Below are positions 59,201 through 64,000 of a stretch of 64,000 nt of DNA, piece after piece. Both the position numbers and the translations under genes were made by a program. This DNA comes from Epiperipatus broadwayi (Eukaryota > Onychophora > Udeonychophora > Euonychophora > Peripatidae): assembly GCA_028023455.1 (NCBI GenBank), contig JAQFVV010000180.1:184001-248000 (forward strand), given 5' to 3'. The notes beneath the pieces were generated by a model. The model had not been told where the DNA came from. It saw nothing but the letters and a program-made list of their open reading frames with translations, and ran no database searches. Positions within the stretch are counted from its first letter, which is position 1, and each line of letters begins with the position of its first letter.

Positions 59201-62200
59201 ATATCCATTGGTAATTATAATAAACTATAAATAAAGCTCTCATCAAAGTCAACATGGGCACAATTATTATATTGGCATCAACAAGGGATTTTGGCACTCC
59301 ATCATCAGATTTTCAATGGTATGAATGGCTGAAGAGTTGTGAAGTCTATCCAATAAAGTTTGAAGATTTACTTAAACCAAGATCTGATTATTTTTGTGTG
59401 TGGGAGATGATATGAACCAACTGATGAGTGTGTGTTCAGTATGAAATATATACATTGTCAATCATTTATCTTTTTCACATATGTGTGTTCATGTGTATTG
59501 GTTGTATGAGATAAAATGGATGACTGAAGGGAGCTTGAAAGTCTGGGTTCACATTTCATATATTACATCTATACTCCAAGTATATATATATATAAATTTA
59601 AGACAAAAAGAAGAGGGCACAATCAATTCTAGCTAAATACGAAAAACTGCTGAAGACCTAATGTCTCCACCATCACAATGATGATGATGAAAAAATCCTA
59701 TGGCTAAGCTCAGTGGGTTATTATTTATAACAATTTTTACTACAGAAACATCAATTAAAATATAAAGGAATCAAAATACATGACATGCATATTATTATAA
59801 CCTAAGCAAATGAATTAAGAAGAGGAAAAACCTCTCATTCTTATACATTACTATTTACATTAATCAACCTTCCCATATTAAAATGCATCTCCCAAGTAGC
59901 ATAGGTAGTTTACATTGTACCAATAAAAATCGTGTATTCATTCAACAAGAACTAGAATCCAAGCAGACTATAGCAACTTAGCAGGTGTGATATTCAGATC
60001 TGGAACAGTACTAAACGCTAACCTATTTGCCTGTACTCCAGGTTCTGTGACTATATGGACAATGCTTTTACAAATACTAGAAAGCTTTCATTTACTCCAG
60101 ACCTGGCAATAAGAATAGGATGAGCAAAGAGTCTTGGAAATCAATAATATTCAAAGAATTAGCTAATGATTATTACAATATATAATACTTAAAGAGCAGT
60201 GCAGAGTATTGCTTAATATATTAATAATCAGATCCAAAATGCTGTTCAAGGCAATGTTAAACAAAGGGGAGTTTAATTAATAATACTAATAAAGTCTTTC
60301 ATTTAATTTGAAATAACTTAACTTAATCAAACAATCAATACTAGAGATTCGGCACTGAATAACAAATGCGAGAATACAGAGAAATGATAATATAAATTTT
60401 ATTAAATAATTAAATACAGTATGTGTGTAGAATGCCTAGTTACAATGGTAGTTACAAGTTTGATTGTGGTTTAATTTGCAATCACACACTTTATGGATGA
60501 AATCAACAAATCATTGAATTTACATAAATGCATAAAATCTTAGTGTTATTACATAAAGTTAGTTAGTGCAATTGCTACATATATAAAACAAGAATAGTTT
60601 GTGCGGTTGCTCATATCTGGTGGTGTGGTTAATATGCCAAGGATCAAATAAATTAATTAGGTAATCAATAATACCTCATAGCTTAACCCTCATGTAATAT
60701 ATTATAGATTCACACTAATGAGTTTTATTAATCATTACATATATATGAGTAAGAGTTCATAATGTGTGATTTGAAAAGTGTGCAATATTTAAGAGATCAC
60801 TTAGATGTGTGGGAGTAAAATAACTCAGATTAAAAGAAGCTGTAATTCATAACCTGACTTAGAAAATTAATCAAATGGATGGTGAATAAAATGCAATCAT
60901 GACTGACAGAGAGCATTGCATGTGGATAGACAACTCAATAATAATAATAATAAAGATGGTATCATGTTATCACTCACAATTGCATATAGAGAGATGGCCA
61001 CTTAAGATGCTCTTGAGTGGCTTTGTCATATCTGTACAAAAGGAGTATGCCTGCATGATGGCCAAGGTCATATCTCTGAAAAACAGCAGCACAAGTGGCA
61101 TGTTGGGATGGTTCATCTGTATGTTTCACATACACTGATTCATTAGAGGTGCCTGTAGAAATCTCAGGTAGAAAATGTAACTACTTTGAGAGGAATAACG
61201 AAGAGCAGGATTGGTCATTCTGAAGATCCCAAAAATACATGACAAAGTGAAAAAATTATAAATAATGATTGCAACGATGTACCTATAACACCTAAAACAT
61301 ATGAATGGTTCATGTCACTAATGGCCATGGTAAATTAATAAACACCTGATTATTAAATAATACTGTCCTGCATAATGCATGCTCAAACACAAACCAACCT
61401 GTGCACTTAACTAAGGCATAATAAAAGGCACATAAGAGGTCAGAGTTTAAAACTAGAAGGGAAGAAATCGCTCTCTCCCACACCTCTGAAATATCTTACA
61501 TTTTTACAAGTGATCATTGCACAGATAACTTATATTACTCACAAAATAAATCATTAAATTCACTTCTGGTGAGCATTAATTAGATAAATGATAAAGCAAC
61601 TCTAATGATTAGAAGAGGGTTAATTTTCAGTTAGAGATAAGGATTAAGCATAAACATTAAAAACTTCCAATCATTTAAAGAATAAAATTAATATAAAATA
61701 AATGGTATAAAACTGAGAAAGTTTATAACAACAAACTTTAAGGAAATTTACATCTCCATAATTTAATAGGAGAAAACTATTGGTGGTGAGTTTAAATTCA
61801 CACACTAGATTGTATACCTTTTTGACATATCAAAATAAATTAGAATACTAAAATAAGAAAAAATCAAATTAATTCTAAATTGCCACATCAAAACATAAGA
61901 GTTTATATAGCATTATAATAAATTGCACAGACATTATTAGCATTTTATGTAACAGCTTTAAAAATTAAGTAAGGGAAAGAAAGATGTACAATATAGTTAA
62001 GAATTAGAATAATTTATTAATTAAAAAGTTCATTAGCTGACAGCAATATAGATGTTACCTTGGGCTTGAGGACATGATGATGTAGGTACTTGGTAGATCA
62101 TGATCATAAGCTGGCTTGGGTTTGAAACAGGCATTGGTAGAAATTCAAGAATCACTTTCAGGCAAACAGGTCATTGAACAGTCTACATGTTTGGTCTAGA

Positions 62201-63405
62201 TGTTCCAGACCATAACATAGTGAGCTAGATAAGCTTTCCAGAGGTATGGAGGAAGCAGACAATCTCCTTTACCCCACCATGATTTGCTGCACAATGCAAA
62301 CTTGCATGAAGTATATGATCTCCCAATAGAGCAAAAAGAACAAAAAGCAAAAAAAAAAAGCTAAACAAAAAAATATAAAATTTAGCTATTTATACATAAA
62401 CAAATATTTAAAGAATGCTGGCCACTGCCTCAAACTCACATACTTGTTTGAGATTCAAAGTTGACATCCATTTCCATATATGGGAATGAAAAAGATCAGA
62501 ACAATGACTAGACAAAATAATTAAAAAACCTCTGGCACCAATATCTTCCACATCTGTGCATCTTTTAGAATGACACAATGGCTTGCAAAATTTTACAATA
62601 GACCAATTGCATTGTTTCACTTTCAAACATCAGTTTACTTTTAGACAAACCATTAGTAATAAATTTTCAAGATACTATTGTTTGTCTCTTAAATGACAAT
62701 TTTACTTTTATATAAATTATTATTTGCAAAATATAAAAATTACAAAATATATATATTACACATTGGTTAGAAAGTTATTGAAATAAAATTACAAAATTTT
62801 ATAACTTTCAAATGTTAATGTGCAAATTGGATGGGCAGATGAACTAAATGTTCCTGTATCCATACATCTCTCTTTATATATATATATACTATTGCTTACC
62901 AAAATTACATATTTGGGTTTAAACCAGTTCTAGTGCTTATACAATTGGCACTAGGTGAACCACAAATCTTCGGAACATATTTCCAGCTTCATATCTCTCC
63001 ACTTGGGGAATAAATAAAAAAAAACATTTTACTTATTAGATTTGCCAGTGGCATAGAGAATGACCAAGGGTTTTTGGCAGACAACTTCCATATCTTGTAC
63101 AGTATTTCAATCTTAATTATGAAAATGCATAAGTCCTTAACACCCATCAAGTCAACTCGATCTCTCCTAATCCTATCCAATTAATTACAAAAATTCTAGG
63201 GTTTAACTATAACACATTTCAAAAAACTTATTACATTTAATCACCTCTGATTCAGTTTCCTAAGGTTATTTCAAAGGGACTGTATCAGAGAATAATCTAC
63301 ATTTTGCCAAAAACTGGGGCAAATCATGTGGTCTTAGATGTTGAGCATTAAACATCCCTTTTATCACTCAATGGTCAATTAAGATAACTTTACCAACTTT
63401 TCAAT
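59201..63405. other. AT-rich sequence, no gene recognised
   Basis: Open frames at 60899-61138, 62408-62626 and 62989-63180 have no recognised family and no clear splice context. Short AAT and TA microsatellites occur at 60940-60955, 59582-59595 and 62877-62890. Confidence 0.5.
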
Positions 63406-63990
63406 TCATATCCCATCTACATTTTTCTCTCCTCCTTTACTCTGTTGTCTGTCCTTTCCTTTATCTTGCTTCTTGGTTGTAATATATTCCACTTCTGTGA
63501 TTATGTTTGAAAGCAGTTTCTCTCTTTTTTCAATCATTTCTAAATCAACTTTCATTTTTTCCATTCTAGATTTGATATTTCCCATCTTTTCTGTTTTTTC
63601 TACAGGCCCAATAATTTCATTTATGATGGGTATCACTCCTTCGTCAAGCAATGGAATTACTTCACTAATTCTTTTCTTAGTCACTACCTCTTCCTTCTTA
63701 CTACTAATTTTTGCTTTATCTTCCTTTACCCTGGGATCTGTGATATATTCTTTAATTTTGTAATATGATATTCAATTTGTAGTTTCTTTTGAATATCTTT
63801 GATTGGGAGTTCTAAAGTTTCTCCAACTGGACACTCTAAATTTTATATTTCCCATCTTTTCTGCTTTTTCTACAGGCTCAATAAATTTATGTATGATGGG
63901 TATCACTCCTTCCTCAAGCAATGGAATTACTTCACTAATTCTTTTCTTAATCACTACTTCTTCCTTCTTACTATTAATTTTTGCTTTATC
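63406..63990 (-). pseudogene. Tandemly duplicated coiled-coil-like frame, possible retroelement ORF1 or gag
   Basis: On the minus strand two units about 270 bp apart encode the same segment, with KKRISEVIPLL followed by EGVIPII and PVEK.EKMGNIK. The 63406-63684 copy continues into a Lys/Glu/Asp-rich stretch (EKREKLLSNIITEVEY) and a charged tail. The second copy (63772-63954) diverges after NIK and is cut by the window end. The heptad-like charge pattern suggests a coiled coil. No family was recognised. Confidence 0.45.
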
Positions 63991-64000
63991 TTCCTTTACA

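Overview
This window is intergenic or intronic DNA from an AT-rich animal genome. There are no operons, no ribosome-binding sites and almost no long open frames. Its content is nearly all mobile-element debris: hAT, Ty3/gypsy-type LTR, Penelope-like, RTE-type and esterase-ORF1 LINE, a tRNA-Lys-derived SINE, hairpin MITEs and tandem repeats. This repertoire suggests an invertebrate. The tRNA-Lys SINE together with Penelope-like elements would fit a mollusc, perhaps a cephalopod, but that is an inference from composition only.

Layout. 1-6 kb: a hAT transposon with an 8-bp target duplication sits inside an older copy of a repeat family called 'family A' here; a foldback MITE follows. 6.08-6.80 kb, minus strand: the only good candidate host exon, a 3'-terminal coding exon behind a splice acceptor. 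7.4-17.3 kb: two diverged copies of a ~1.8 kb segment, the second split by a 3.9-kb block that carries a family A element. 17.3-22.3 kb: minus-strand RTE-type LINE remnants and a Penelope-like GIY-YIG endonuclease remnant. 22.3-36.6 kb: two copies of a ~1.5 kb segment flank a 7.8-kb LTR element (24748-32513). That element has ~2-kb LTRs, a 4-bp target duplication and only a broken gag-like frame. 33.5-43.4 kb: more family A elements, a 95-bp tRNA-Lys SINE, a 410-bp element with 78-bp terminal direct repeats, head-to-head palindromic repeats, and gypsy and LINE debris. 46-50.5 kb: local tandem and inverted repeats. 51-59.2 kb: two gypsy remnants and a long minus-strand LINE (esterase ORF1, then APE endonuclease and reverse transcriptase), all broken. 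59-63.4 kb: nothing recognisable. The last 600 bp hold a tandemly duplicated coiled-coil-like frame.

The most interesting signal is family A. At least seven copies contain a compact ~59-nt block with the layout of a type I hammerhead ribozyme: CTGANGA, a short hairpin, GAAAC, a tiny third stem, a GTC-like cleavage triplet, and a two-part stem I with an internal loop. Some copies differ by paired changes that keep the stems. In composite copies the motif recurs head-to-tail at about 425-450 bp. The elements begin with an inverted copy of their own 3' part and are flanked by 12-15 bp target duplications. This looks like a small non-autonomous, ribozyme-bearing retroelement of the Penelope-like/retrozyme type. 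A Penelope-type endonuclease remnant lies in the same window.

No pathway or set of co-operating genes is visible. The value of the window is as a record of nested insertions with readable relative ages.
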